A DNA stretch of 64,000 nt from NCBI GenBank assembly GCA_022225965.2, contig JAKJXP020000076.1, positions 62,001-126,000 of the forward strand, written 5' to 3'. Position 1 is the first letter of the stretch; every line of letters begins with the position of its first letter. Below, in pieces: positions 1-11,800 of this stretch. The notes beneath the pieces are model-generated. The model did not search any database and had not been told where the DNA came from. It saw only the letters and a program-made list of their open reading frames with translations. The DNA is from Diatrype stigma. Taxonomy: Eukaryota > Ascomycota > Sordariomycetes > Xylariales > Diatrypaceae. A program made the position numbers and the translations under genes.

Positions 1-2160
1 ACCCTTTATTATAAAGGATTTCGGAATCCTATACGTTTGGCCTTTGGTTGCCATAATTTCGGTAATATATAAAACGGTATAACCGTAATTTAAAAAAATT
101 GCAAATTTATGCCCATAATTCGTAATAATTACAAATAAGTTATGGTTTTTATCGTAATCTTTATAAAATAACTTATTTTTATTTAATAATGGTTTTTTGT
201 TATTATATATTTCTACCGTATATATTTAGCGCTTTTAATTTTTATTTTCCATCTTTATTAATTTAATAAAATTAGCGAATTCTTAATTAAAATCGCAATC
301 AGGATTTTCGAATTTATCCGCCGAATTCTTTTCGTTGCCGCTGCCTTTATCGTTATTAGTCGTAAAATAAACCTTAATTCGTCTTTTGCCTTTGTTTTTC
401 CAATTTTTTATCGCGAAACGGAATTTAATATATTAAAGGCTGCCATTATTATCGTTATATAGCAGGCCTTTAAATGTTACTTTTTTTCCGAATAATAATT
501 AAATAACTTTAAGAAAGCGAAATTTTTGTTTATAATTCTTTACCTAATAGCTTTGCTTTTCGTAATTAAAATATTTATTATTTGCAATCTTAATTGCGTA
601 ACTTTATTTATTCGCCTTATAAACGTTACGGTTCTTATTACGAAAATCGACGATAATACCGTTTTTATCCGTTATTGGAATTATAAATATAACATCGGTC
701 GGCTCGATTTATGTAATACCGGGCTTAATTAAGGTAATCTCGGAAATCGACAAATCATAAAACGATACCGACGACTTATAAAGCTTAATTAAAGTCGACG
801 GCGTATTATAAATTTTCTTTTCGACCGCTTGGCGTATAATATATACGGCTCGTTATATAATCTTTTCGATAAGCTAGACGTTATTTCATAATCGGAATTA
901 ATCGTAAATCGTAATTCAAATATTCGACAGGTTAATTTATAAAAGGTTTACGATAATTTCTTTAATTTAATAATAATCGCGATTCTTTTAATTTATTCGG
1001 TAAAATGTTTCTTTTATTCGCCGGATATAATTTATCATATTTTCATCTTAATACGAAAAAAACGTAGCGAATTAAATAATAATACCCTTTAAAATATAAT
1101 GCTTATTAAAATTTTAAAAAACCGCTTTTAAAAAGGTTATTTAATCGGAATTACGATTTTATACGAAAATTTCGATTTGCTTAAAATTATCCGAACATTT
1201 TAAAGTAATTCGTTTAAACCACAGCTTATACGAAACAAAGGCCGATATAAATCTGATTTAAATTTCTCGTAACTTATCGAAAATATTTAGAACTGCTTAT
1301 ATAAAACGAAAATTAGCAGAAAAAACAACGCAATTCTTGATTTCATAATATACAAGATTTTCATTTTGGCTTTAAAGAATTACTTCGGGCCAGATTATTC
1401 GAATCCGTTTCTTTTAAATTGTACGATACTTATATTGCTTCGCCAAAAATCGTTAAAGATTTAATTTTCCATTAATACGCTTATTATATCCGATAAATGT
1501 TTTCGTTATATAAAATAAAGAATAAATAAGTTCGTTTTTATCGGAATTAACTTTTTTAGCTTTAATAAGGCCTTTGCTTTTATTTATGCCTATTTCGATA
1601 TTTTTAAAAGTGCTTTAAGCAGGAATGTTTTTGGATAGGTTTTATACGTTTTCCGTAATAAGGTTTGTAATTGTTTTTAATAATTCGTTTCGAAAATTGT
1701 TAATATTTCCGTTAACGTCGTTTATCTTATTTTCTAAGTAATTCGCGAATTTATCGAGGCGCTAGTTGGTTTTTTTTAACGTAATCCCTTAGGCCTTTAA
1801 ATAATCGATTCTGATAAGGCTAATTTAGCTTATTAATAAAACAGCAAAAAAACCGGCAATTAAATTGCTAATTATTTCGTTTTCGAATAATATCGCAAGT
1901 TTTGCTTGGTAAATTACGAAAAATAAGAAATAAAATAATGAAATAATAAAGTAATAAAAAGAAAGTTATTATTTTTAATTAAATAATATAAATTTGCAAA
2001 AATAATTATTTATGTATATTATAATTAATCTTAATTACTTAATTATTATTAATCCAGCTAAGTATTAAGTTTTTTAGGGTTTTTGTTATAATTATTACTT
2101 AAAGGAAAGGAAAAAAAGAAAAAAAAACAAAAGGTTTCCTAATTTATATCTAAATATAAT
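1..2160. mobile_element. RIP-degraded AT-rich repeat relic
   Basis: This block is strikingly AT-rich. It is dominated by TAAT, TTAA, CGAA and CGTAAT words, while CA and TG dinucleotides are rare and CG is retained. That pattern is what repeat-induced point mutation leaves (CpA to TpA on both strands) in Pezizomycotina, and RIP acts on duplicated DNA, so the block is most likely an old transposon copy. No frame longer than about 70 codons stays open, and I could not recognise a transposase or reverse transcriptase on either strand, so the class is unknown. The right edge near 2155-2165 is abrupt: composition returns to normal within a few bases. The left edge is outside the window. Confidence 0.8.
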
Positions 2161-2883
2161 ACAGTTACAGAAATGAATTCCTTAGGAATTCACTTCCTAT
2201 TATTTAATCAGCCGAATGCCTTAGCCTTGGCATTCACTGCCTTAGGGATCCACAGAGGGCCATTCCTACCGTTCTCGCCATACGCATACCTTCCGAGACG
2301 GAGAGGGATATGTCAGTATTCAGCTAATAGAATGTCACGGCAAAAGCTAGCATGGAAAGAGTTTGCAAAGAACGATTATTAGTATATAATACATGACATC
2401 GTGAAACGAGATACCATTTCCGGTCATCCATGAATACATCGTTGTGAATCAGCAAAATACCATATTAATCATTGCCCTATCCCGTCGTACAAAGTATCAG
2501 GAACTCTCCATTCTGTACCATCGCACGAGAAAGGTCTGATGTATGGCACACATGTACACGAAAAGTAGCAACAGGCAGTAGCTATGTGCAAGAAAAGATG
2601 ACCAACTATACCACGCACGATGATCATGGCACACTAGGCCCCCTGAAAACCATGTAATCCAGTCGTCGTCAGTCATTCCATCAATCCGTCCATCCGTTCC
2701 CGGGAAACGCAAGAAAATAAAACCAAACCCCTCGTTCTCGCTTCCTACCAAGCCTAAGGTAGGGTAGGGTAGACAAGTAGAGTAGAGTAGAAGTTCGTCT
2801 GTTTGTTAAGCAGGTTGTGGAGAAGTGAATGGCAGACAGTGAGGGCAAGACCTAAAAGTGTGCGATGCTGCTTTGCAAGCAGC
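2161..2883. other. Intergenic spacer, 3' side of the surface-protein gene
   Basis: Normal-composition spacer between the AT-rich block and the stop codon of the minus-strand surface-protein gene. It holds a short inverted repeat at its left edge (GAATTCC ... GGAATTC near 2174-2190) and a run of GTAGG/GTAGA words at about 2758-2792. I see no gene. Confidence 0.6.
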
Positions 2884-5800
2884 TCAGGAGAGCACGGCCG
2901 CAACCGCGCACGCCACCGCAACAACCATCACGAGGCACGTGCCCGAGCTGCCGCCGTTGTTGTCGCCCCAGTACAGCTGCGGCGGCGTGTGTCGAGGGAT
3001 GACGCTGCGCTTCTCGCCGCCAGACGTCACCGGCACCGAGGTGTTGGTGCCGCTTCCGCTACCAATGCCAATGCTGGTGCTGGTCGGCTGACCAATGAAG
3101 CCGGTGTTGCCAGTCACGACGCCGCTGCCGGTGGGTGCGATGGTCACCGTCACGTTGCCCCAGATGCCCGTGAGGACCGCCACGCCAGAGGGGTGGGGGG
3201 TGGGGGTGCTGCCGGGCGCTGTGATGAGCGTCGCGGTGCCGTTGATGCTGGTGCTAGTGCTGGTCTCGTTGCAGACACTGGTGCTGGTGCTGATGAGGCT
3301 GCTGGTGCTGGTGCTGGTGGTAGCATAATCATCACCGCCGTATTCGATCAGCGTCGACTTGACCGTGAAGGACCAGGTCCCGACGGTGTTGGTGGAACCA
3401 GTGTCAGGGTCAGTCGAGACCGAGGGCACGGGCGAGATCGTGGCGTGAACCGTCGTGGTCGTGCCGTGGCAGGTCGTGCTGCTAGCGACCCCCTGGATCG
3501 TCACCAAAGCCGTCGTGCTGGGCGAGATGGAAACTTCGGGGATGGCGGTGCGCGGGGGCGGGGCCGAGAGCGCAGCGGACGACGACCCGCCGGTGGTGGA
3601 AGCAGTGCTAACGCTGTTTCCAGAGAAGTCCGTGGGCTCGTCGGGGAAGTGGTCCGCCGTGTCCGTCGAGGTCCCGCCCATGATCGTGGTGGTTTTGGTC
3701 GAGATAGGCGTCGCCGCCGCTCCGCCGTTGCCGCCGAACACCGTCTCGCGGATCGTCAGGGTCACCGTCTCGGTCGCGTACTGGATCACCTGCATTTCGG
3801 TAGGCGTGGGCGTCAGCACGGTCGTCGAGCCCGAGATGATGATGGTCGTCTCCGGCAGCGACGCGTCCGGAGCGGTCGGCCATCCCGAGGCGCGGATCGC
3901 GCTGCTGGCGACCGTCGTGGCCGCCTCCGTGGTCCAGGCCGTCCAGGCCGAGTAGGTGCCCTCTCCCGCGGCCGAAAGCGACACGATCTCGTGGATCGTC
4001 TCCGTCACCGTCTCCGTCTGGTACCGCGTCGCGGCGACGGGCGCCGTCGACATCCGCTGCCAGATGTCGGATGTGGAGGACGACGATGGGGGGAGCGACT
4101 GCTGCGAGTCTTCGGAGAGCGAAGAGGGGGGAGATGCGGTCTCAGTCGCGGTCACGGTCAGCGTCGAGATCTGCGTCACGACGACCGTGGAGGCGGCAGC
4201 GACGGCGCAGCTGGTCGGCTCGGTCACCGTGGTGGTGCATTCGGTGGTGACGGGCTTGGGGATCACGGTGACGGTCGTACTTCCGGTGAATCGGCCCGCG
4301 TCGTCGGAGATGGTCACGGTCGAGACAGATAGGGACAATGAATGGGGGAAGGAAGTCGTGACGGTGATGGTGGGCAGCGTGGGCGCCGGGCCCGTGACCT
4401 CGTGCGAGGTGATGTGCGGCGCCGGGGTCGAGCGGGTGCTGAGCTCGCCGGTTCCGCTGTGGGTGGCTGCTCCATTGCTGTTTGTGATAACAATGATTAG
4501 TTCATGTTGGCGGTTTAATGGGTGGTTATATATAGGGGTAAATGTGGAGAAGAGCATAGGGCGGGGGGATAAATAATCAAGAGGAAATAAGGTTAACTTA
4601 CCTAGTCACGGTGCTTGTCTGGATGTTTGAAGCAGGAATAGTCGAGGTTCTAGTGGTGTGGATGGTGTTGGTCCCAACAACTGTCGTAGTATGAAGCAGA
4701 GTAGTGGTGTTGAGCCAGGTGTGGGTGAACACTCCCGTCGAGCTGCATGTAGAGGCCGGTACAGTGACAGTGACGCTAGATGTCTTTCTGATGGGAGAAG
4801 TAGAGACACTACTCTCCGAGACACTGGCCGAAGTCAGTGTCGGCGTGCCGACCGAGGGAAGAGAAGTCGCCGGTCCAATCCCAGTGATGATAGTATCGAT
4901 GGAAGTACTGAAGGCGAAAGAAATGGTAGTACCGTGTTCTTCCGTAGTGGAAGAGCCCGATTCAGTCGTGCCGCCAATTGGTACACCAGTCAAAGACGAG
5001 GTTACAGGCCCAACTCCAGAGGTAGAGCTAGAGCTGTAAGAGATGCCCGCTCCAGTACCGGAACCATAGAAGTACGACGAGATGGTAGTGCTATTGCCAT
5101 AAGGCGCAGTTGGGACGGTATGGGTAGAACTTCCAGTGAACACGCCAGTGTTAGAGGCCGGAATGGGGATGACGGTCGCGGTCACTGTGCTCTTAATAGT
5201 AGTAGGCACGTCGTACTCTCCAGTAGTGGTAGTGATTACGGGAACACTAGAACTAGACGACGAAGAAGCGGGCACGGGCACGATGGACTCGCTGATGTAC
5301 GTTGCAACCGAAGTGTTTAAGTAAGTGGCCACCGAAGTACCAACGATCGTGACCAGGGACGTCATGCTCACAATGGAGTTCTCGACCGCGTCGGTACTCG
5401 CAATGGTCGTCACGAAGGTGCTCTTAGCCGTCATGTGATCGTCTGTACCACTTGGGACAGTCACCGTGGTAGCGACCTTGGTGGACTGGGTGATGTAGGT
5501 GGTGCCAGAGATAGTGGTGTGCTCCGTGGTGGTGGTGGTGGAGGAGGGTTGCTCAGAGAGGCCGGTAGGGGGAACATCTCCATAATGCTGGCGCTTGGCT
5601 AGCATGGGAGTGACGGTAGGGACAACCGGGTCAATAACAAGAGGGGATGCAGTGCCATCAGGAATAGCCTGAACGGCCGAGGAGGAAGAGGTGTCCTCAA
5701 GAAAGCCGCCAGTCTTTGCCTCACGAGCTACGTATGGTTCGTTAGTACTGGGGTACAGAAACAGATAATCTTTAGGAGGACTCACAGGTCTCCGCCTTCC

Positions 5801-6112
5801 AAGAGAAACTGATGCTGGTGAAGAGAACGGCAAGGAAAGTAGCCACTACGATAGCCATGAATGCCAACGCGAACTTGTTGAAACCTGATGATTACCCATG
5901 TTAGATTGATGCAGATCACGGTCATTGATCTAGTTCAAGTCAGGATAAAACTCACGTTTGCTACCACGTAGTGATATAGCGTCGTCATCCGAGTAGACAA
6001 CCGATGTGGAATCCACCACGTGGTTGTCGCCACGACCATCGGCGCAGGCATAGCAAGCCTGGCCCTGGTCGCCCTTGGGGCAACGAGCAGGCTTCTCGTT
6101 GGAAGCGGACAT
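2884..6112 (-). CDS. Ser/Thr-rich mucin-like surface protein with N-terminal membrane anchor and C-terminal hydrophobic tail
   Basis: Four exons are read on the minus strand: 6112-5956, 5884-5786, 5727-4602 and 4477-2884. The introns are 71, 58 and 124 bp, the second with a perfect TACTAAC branch site, and the phases join cleanly into 991 residues. Residues 1-52 are a short, probably cytoplasmic, domain containing three cysteines. A hydrophobic segment follows at about 57-78 (LAFMAIVVATFLAVLF core), which looks like a signal anchor. The remainder is dominated by Ser, Thr, Val and Pro with many TVTV and STST runs, as in heavily O-glycosylated fungal wall or surface proteins. A Lys-Arg pair at residues 130-131 is a possible Kex2 site. 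The C-terminus ends in a hydrophobic stretch after a Gly/Ser/Asn-rich segment, which resembles a GPI-attachment signal. I do not recognise a named family. Wall sensor, adhesin or mucin are all possible. Exon joins are inferred. Confidence 0.72.
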
Positions 6113-8801
6113 TGCGAAGTTCGTAGTACGATGTCTGATGGAAAGGCGAATGATCAGTAGATGAAGAGATGAGGATCCAGATTAGACTTGAATGCCCTCG
6201 GAACGAGATGTTTCAATAGGGAACAGATGGAAATGAAGGATGGAGGTCAAAAGAACGAATGGAAAACCCTCAAGTCAATGGGTTCTGGAAGATGGGTTGG
6301 TATCTTGAGATTGGTTTGGTGAGAAATGGAAAGTGTGGGGAGATGATGGGTGACGAGGTGAGGAAAGAGTACGTAGTGGGCAACGACCGCAACAACAGGT
6401 ACAGTGTATCAGTTGGGCTAGAGGGAAGCTCTTACCTAGTACCTAATGGGATTCGTAAACGAGTGGTGGTTGAATGGTTGAACGAGGGAATCGAAAGGTT
6501 GGATCACCGCAATGGAAAGAGTGTATCTGAAGAGAACGTGGTGTTTCCCGTAGGATGGATGAACCTGTCAAAGATGTAAGTAGGGGAAAGTGACGCGTTG
6601 TCACAAGTGGCACGTGGGGGGGAAGATGATACAAGGCTTTTGGGACTTGGGAAAACGGTTGCGGGTGGGAGGTATCTAATTTCTGTAATGAAGTTCGCGG
6701 GGGCAAACAAACCAGCCAAGGTACGGCCAAACAATCTAGGGTACGGAAGTACAACGCCGGACGAGGGATACTCGGCGACTGTAGATTGCAGCACCAGACG
6801 ATAGGGAAGAGGTTCCAACTTACAGGCAGGTAGATCAGATTGAAGTAATGATCCTTGGCTCGCACCTACGTGATGGAATAGAAAGAAAGTTGGTTGATAA
6901 ACCGAGATGAAGGAGAGTTGTACTTGGTTATAAGAGGGCGAGGGAAGTGATCTAGTGTTTAGATCAAGGTGGGTTGAGGGTAGAAACGATCAACACTGCA
7001 GTCTGCTACCTAGGGGACTTGCTTTAGCAGTTCCAATCGCGGCTGGCACACCTGAACTTGTAGCTGGATAAGGTAATAATGTGTTTGTATCAACGATACC
7101 TACTTGAACCTCCTAACAGCACTTCTGTAATAACGCGGGTTTTGGTAGCTACCTAATACATGTAACTTGACGTTCTAGGTACCTAATCATAGCGACGACG
7201 TAGACTAGTTACATATAAGAAGGCACTAAGATGTCATCTGAACATTTCGACTTCTTGTTGATGACCCCATCAATACCTATATGCAGGTAGCAAGGTCACT
7301 TGCCATAGAGGACCATCTACGATACAAGTCACCAGACACAGCTACGTATCACAATATATGCTACCTTGTATCAGATAAGAATCAGTACCTTACCATCCTA
7401 TGCCAATATAGACATCAAGGTTCTCATCTAACAATACATACTGCATTCTGGACACATACGGAAAATAGTGATGATGTTCATCCAGAAAGTAGACATGTAG
7501 AGATGTGCCCTTCATGAATTACGACTGATCACCAGGTCTCTCCGTCCCATCCCAAGTGCTATCAAGCTAATTAATTCATCCACTCAATCAGACCAGGCTG
7601 TTAACAGATGGACAGCGGCAAGAAATATATCTTTTGGAGCAATACTCTGCAGGTTATTGGAAGCCCCTTTTTCCAATGGCCACGTGACTTAAGGTGCATC
7701 ATGTATTGTGATCCGTGAGGACCCTTCATCGTAGAAGTCCGATATTGACATTTCAATAACCTGCAAGACTTTGAAGACCAAATAATATTGGGTTTATCTA
7801 GCTAAACACGACCGCTGTGGCCGACGATGGTTTCTCGCTTGACTGATGGAACGTTTGTCGTCAAATTTGGATATGGAAAGATACAAAGGTACTTCGTACT
7901 TCCAGAGCCGCCAGTCAACATTGGGAGTTTGAGAGCTTGAGTGGGTCCCGAAGCTGAAGCCCAGAAACCCAAAAGCCGTGGTCGTTCCTGCCAAGACACC
8001 AAACTGCCAAGCACACTACCCCCAATAGGAGCAAAGCCTCCCACTAGAAACCGCTAGAAACACGGCTAAGGGTGCATCTACATACAACCTGTAGTACGCA
8101 TACATACACATACATACACATTTCCATATGCGGTTAGCGCCATCACGAGGAGGGCGCGTGCGACCTGAAGTCCTGAACTGAACTTCTGAGTCTGAGGTTC
8201 CGCTGTGGTCTGAACCACTGAACTGAACCGACGCCAAATTGATTTTCCCGTAACTGCCTTAGCGGGTCGCGTTACGGCGGTACTTGCACGTTACACCTCA
8301 GAGAAGTGAAGCTTGCGACGAAATCCCCCATCCCGCCCAATTTCAAGCTTCTAAGCTTCCGCGTCAACACAAACTCCCCTATTATCACCACTTCTGCCGT
8401 CGCCCCCAAGGCCGCGCTGTGCCTTTGAACTGCATACGGCTGCGACGTCCCTTTCAATTAGTCAGAGTACGAAGCCAGATAACTGGTATACGACGTGGTT
8501 CTCCGAATTCTGAGTGCTAAGCCGGGTCTGCAATTGATTTGATTGGCAACTTAGCCAGAACATTGCCTATCCTACCTACTTACTTACCTGCCGTCTTTAC
8601 CCATCTGCCATTGACATAGCAATCGATACCTACATAGTAGTGCCTACTCAAAGCCGCATTGGGTCCTCGGTGTCTCATCTACAATAAAAGACCTCGGATC
8701 AATCCTCTTTCCCTGCGTTAGTCTTCTAGTGCTAGATTTGACAGAATCACACGATACGATCGAGTTGCGACGGCCGTCCGACCGACGTGATAGACGGGAC
8801 A
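6113..8801. other. Divergent intergenic region between surface-protein gene and PDS5
   Basis: About 2.7 kb separates two divergent start codons, so it should hold both promoters. The first 500 bases contain a purine-rich stretch with an accidental 106-codon frame on the plus strand that has no recognisable content. TACCTA/TAGGTA words occur around 7100-7190 and 8570-8635, and a CATACA run lies near 8097-8120. I see no convincing gene or RNA gene here. Confidence 0.6.
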
Positions 8802-11800
8802 ATGGCGCGACATCGGGATGAGCCCCCCGAGGACGAAGACCAAGAGATGGAGGGTGAGCTCCAGAGCCTACAATTCTCTGAGCAGCTTGTGCCCCGCGCC
8901 GGCAAAGGGATCGCTATCGGCGAGCTCCTGCGACGGCTGGAGAGGCTTTCTAAGGAGCTCGTCGACTTCGAACAAGAATCGGTCAATACGGAATCGTTGA
9001 ATGGAGTTGCGAAACAACTTGCCTCCCCTAGCCTGTTGTCGCATAAGGAAGCTGGCGTCAAGGCCTACACAGCATCTTGCCTGGTGGATATCCTGAAACT
9101 CTGTGCCCCGGAGGCGCCATTTACCCCTAAGCAACTCAAGGTAGGCAGGCTGAGGTCACCGATTACCTATAATCTGCGTGATTGTGTGTATAGTATAGCT
9201 TTGCATAGTGTCTAACGAATCTTGCTTTCTAGGATATCTTTACTCTCTTCATCAAGGTCGTCCTTCCCTCCCTTTGGGATCCCACGAATGCCTACAATAC
9301 TCAACATAAATACGTTCTCACCTCACTCAGCGAAGTCAAGAGTATTCTCCTGATCAACGAGGTATCAAACTCCGAGGATCTTTTACTATACCTCTTTTCG
9401 TCCGTTTTCGACGGTATATCTGGTTCGTCCAAGTCGACGACCGGCGAGCAGGTCGCTAAAGATGTGGAATACCATATGACCGACATACTTGCGACCCTGA
9501 TAGAAGAGAGCTCTTCACTACCCCCCTCAGTTACCGATGTCATCATGGCACAATTCCTACGTGCTGCGCCCCCAGGAGGACACAGGGATAAGGGAGATCT
9601 GGATGGAAATCAAACCACCCTGCTACCCAAGGAAGAACCACCAGCGTATGTCATGGCGAAGACATTATGTAACAGCGTCCATGAGAAAATGTCGCGTTTC
9701 GTAGGTCAATACTTCAACGATGTCATCCTAGACGCCTCAGGAAAGGGCGAAAATGTCAACGGACACAAAGACGACGACGAATCCGATGATGATACTCACA
9801 AGGGCCCCTCAGAATCTGACTTTAAGGAACTGCGGAAGGCGCATAAGCTTCTACGCGAGCTTTGGCGTGCCTGCCCCAAAGTATTACAAAATGTTATTCC
9901 TCAGGTTGAACATGAATTGGCCGCTGATGATGTTCAACTGCGCCTGCTGGCGACGGAGACACTGGGCGATATGATTTCTGGAATTGGTGCCGCAGGCCCG
10001 CCCCCTCCCCCCGTCAAAGACCCGGCCGCGTATCCCCCCTTGAAACTCAGTGATGATATAGCAGAGCAACCTACGTCGAGTATACTCACCACCCCCATCG
10101 CACCGCTTTCTTTCGCCACGACTCACAAGCAGGCGTTCGAAAACTTCTTCAACAGGAAAATAGACAAGTCACCTCTTATTCGAGCGGCATGGACTACTGC
10201 TGCCGGCTACATCGTCTCAACATCCGCTGGGAATATTGGCCTCAGTCGGGAAGATGAATCCAAGTTCATCAATGGTCTCCGAGACAAATTGCTCGACAAT
10301 GACGAGAAGGTGCGGCTAGCCGCCGTGAAAGCTATTGAAACATTTAGCTTTAGGGACATTATCACCAAGATAGCACCTTATGGAGGTGTCAACAAAGAAG
10401 GCTCTGTCCTATGCACGCTCACAGACCGCTGCCGCGACAAGAGATCGTCTGTCCGAGTGGAGGCTATGGCCCTCCTCGGCAAGCTCTGGGCCGTGGCCAC
10501 AGGTGAGATCGCGGCTGGAAACGAATCGGTGACGGCAGCACTGTCTGGTATCCCCTCGAAAGTCTACAACACCTTCTACGCCAATGACCTGGAGATGAAC
10601 GTCCTTCTCGAAAGAGTTATATACGAGTGCCTGCTCCCATTGGCCTTCCCCCCTCCTAAGGCTAAAAACACGAAGGCATCAAATGGTAACTCTCAGTCGC
10701 AATCGGCGGTGGAGTCGACGTCGGACCAGGATAGAATACGAGCCGAAAGGATCTTATTGCTTGTGAAAGACTTGGATGACAAGGCTAAGACCGCCTTCAA
10801 TGCGTTGCAGGCACGGCAACCCCAATTTCAGAAAATCATGGAGAACTTCATCCGCCAGTGCGAGGCCCATAATGGAGGAAACCCCGGGGGTAATAATGCA
10901 GAGACAACGAAGCAGAACCTGCGTAAAACAGTTCAGTATATCTGCCAATTCCTCCCGGATCCAGTCAAGGCCGAAGCAGAACTCCATGGCTTCGCCAGCT
11001 GGCATGATCGCCGCAGCTACCAGCTCATCAAATTCGCAGTGTCGCCTGAGAGCGATTTCAGGACCATGCATAGAGCAATCAAGGAGCTCTTCAAAAGAGT
11101 CAAAGATTCACCGAAGCCGCATATGCTAGATACCTTGGTACCTCTCTTGTATCGCTCTTCCTATATCATGTTCAACAAGAGCCATCTCTCGACGTTCCTA
11201 GACTATAGCAAGAGCAACAAGGATGGCCTGGGCACTATTGCCCAGGAGATTACGACGGAGATATCGCAACATAACCCTGATCTCTTCAAGTCACACGTTG
11301 GGGAGCTTTGCAAGGACATAATGGGAGCCGCGCCATCAGCCTCGAAAGAGAACGACTCTACCATCGTCGAGACACTCAAAGCCTGCTCGTCATACTCGAG
11401 GAAGTATCCGCAAGAGCTGCCGGGCGATCGCAAATTCAACCAGGCATTGATGAGTTATGCATTGTACGGACAACCGGCGAAGGTGGCAAAGTATGCCGTG
11501 AACATCCTGATGGCGAAGAAGGATGACAAGAGCAATGTCTCTGCCACAGATCTATTACAAAAGATCATGAAAGATTGGGACTATAAATCACCTCATTTTC
11601 CGAGCAAGCTTGCCGCAGTCAGTCAATTGGAACTCTTAGCTCCTAAGGTGACAGCAGATTCCAACGACCTGAACATAGATGTAATCATCAAAGACATCCT
11701 ACCAGAGGTACGAACTGATGCTCGGGATTCCGATCCCGAGTGGGTTGATGATTCGGCGCTTGATGAAGAAGGCCAAATCAAGCTTTGGGCGTTGAAGTTG

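Noticed and set aside
1..2160. Centromere or telomere sequence
   Set aside because: No telomeric TTAGGG array is present and the block is short here; the dinucleotide pattern is explained by RIP. A longer AT-rich domain to the left cannot be excluded.
2803..4332. Plus-strand open frame of 509 codons
   Set aside because: It is antisense to the last exon of the Ser/Thr-rich gene and consists almost entirely of Arg, Gly, Ala and Asp, the expected shadow of Thr/Ser/Val codons in GC-rich DNA.
6259..6579. Plus-strand frame of 106 codons between the surface-protein gene and PDS5
   Set aside because: It lies in purine-rich promoter-like DNA, lacks recognisable content and has a competing antisense frame of 140 codons.
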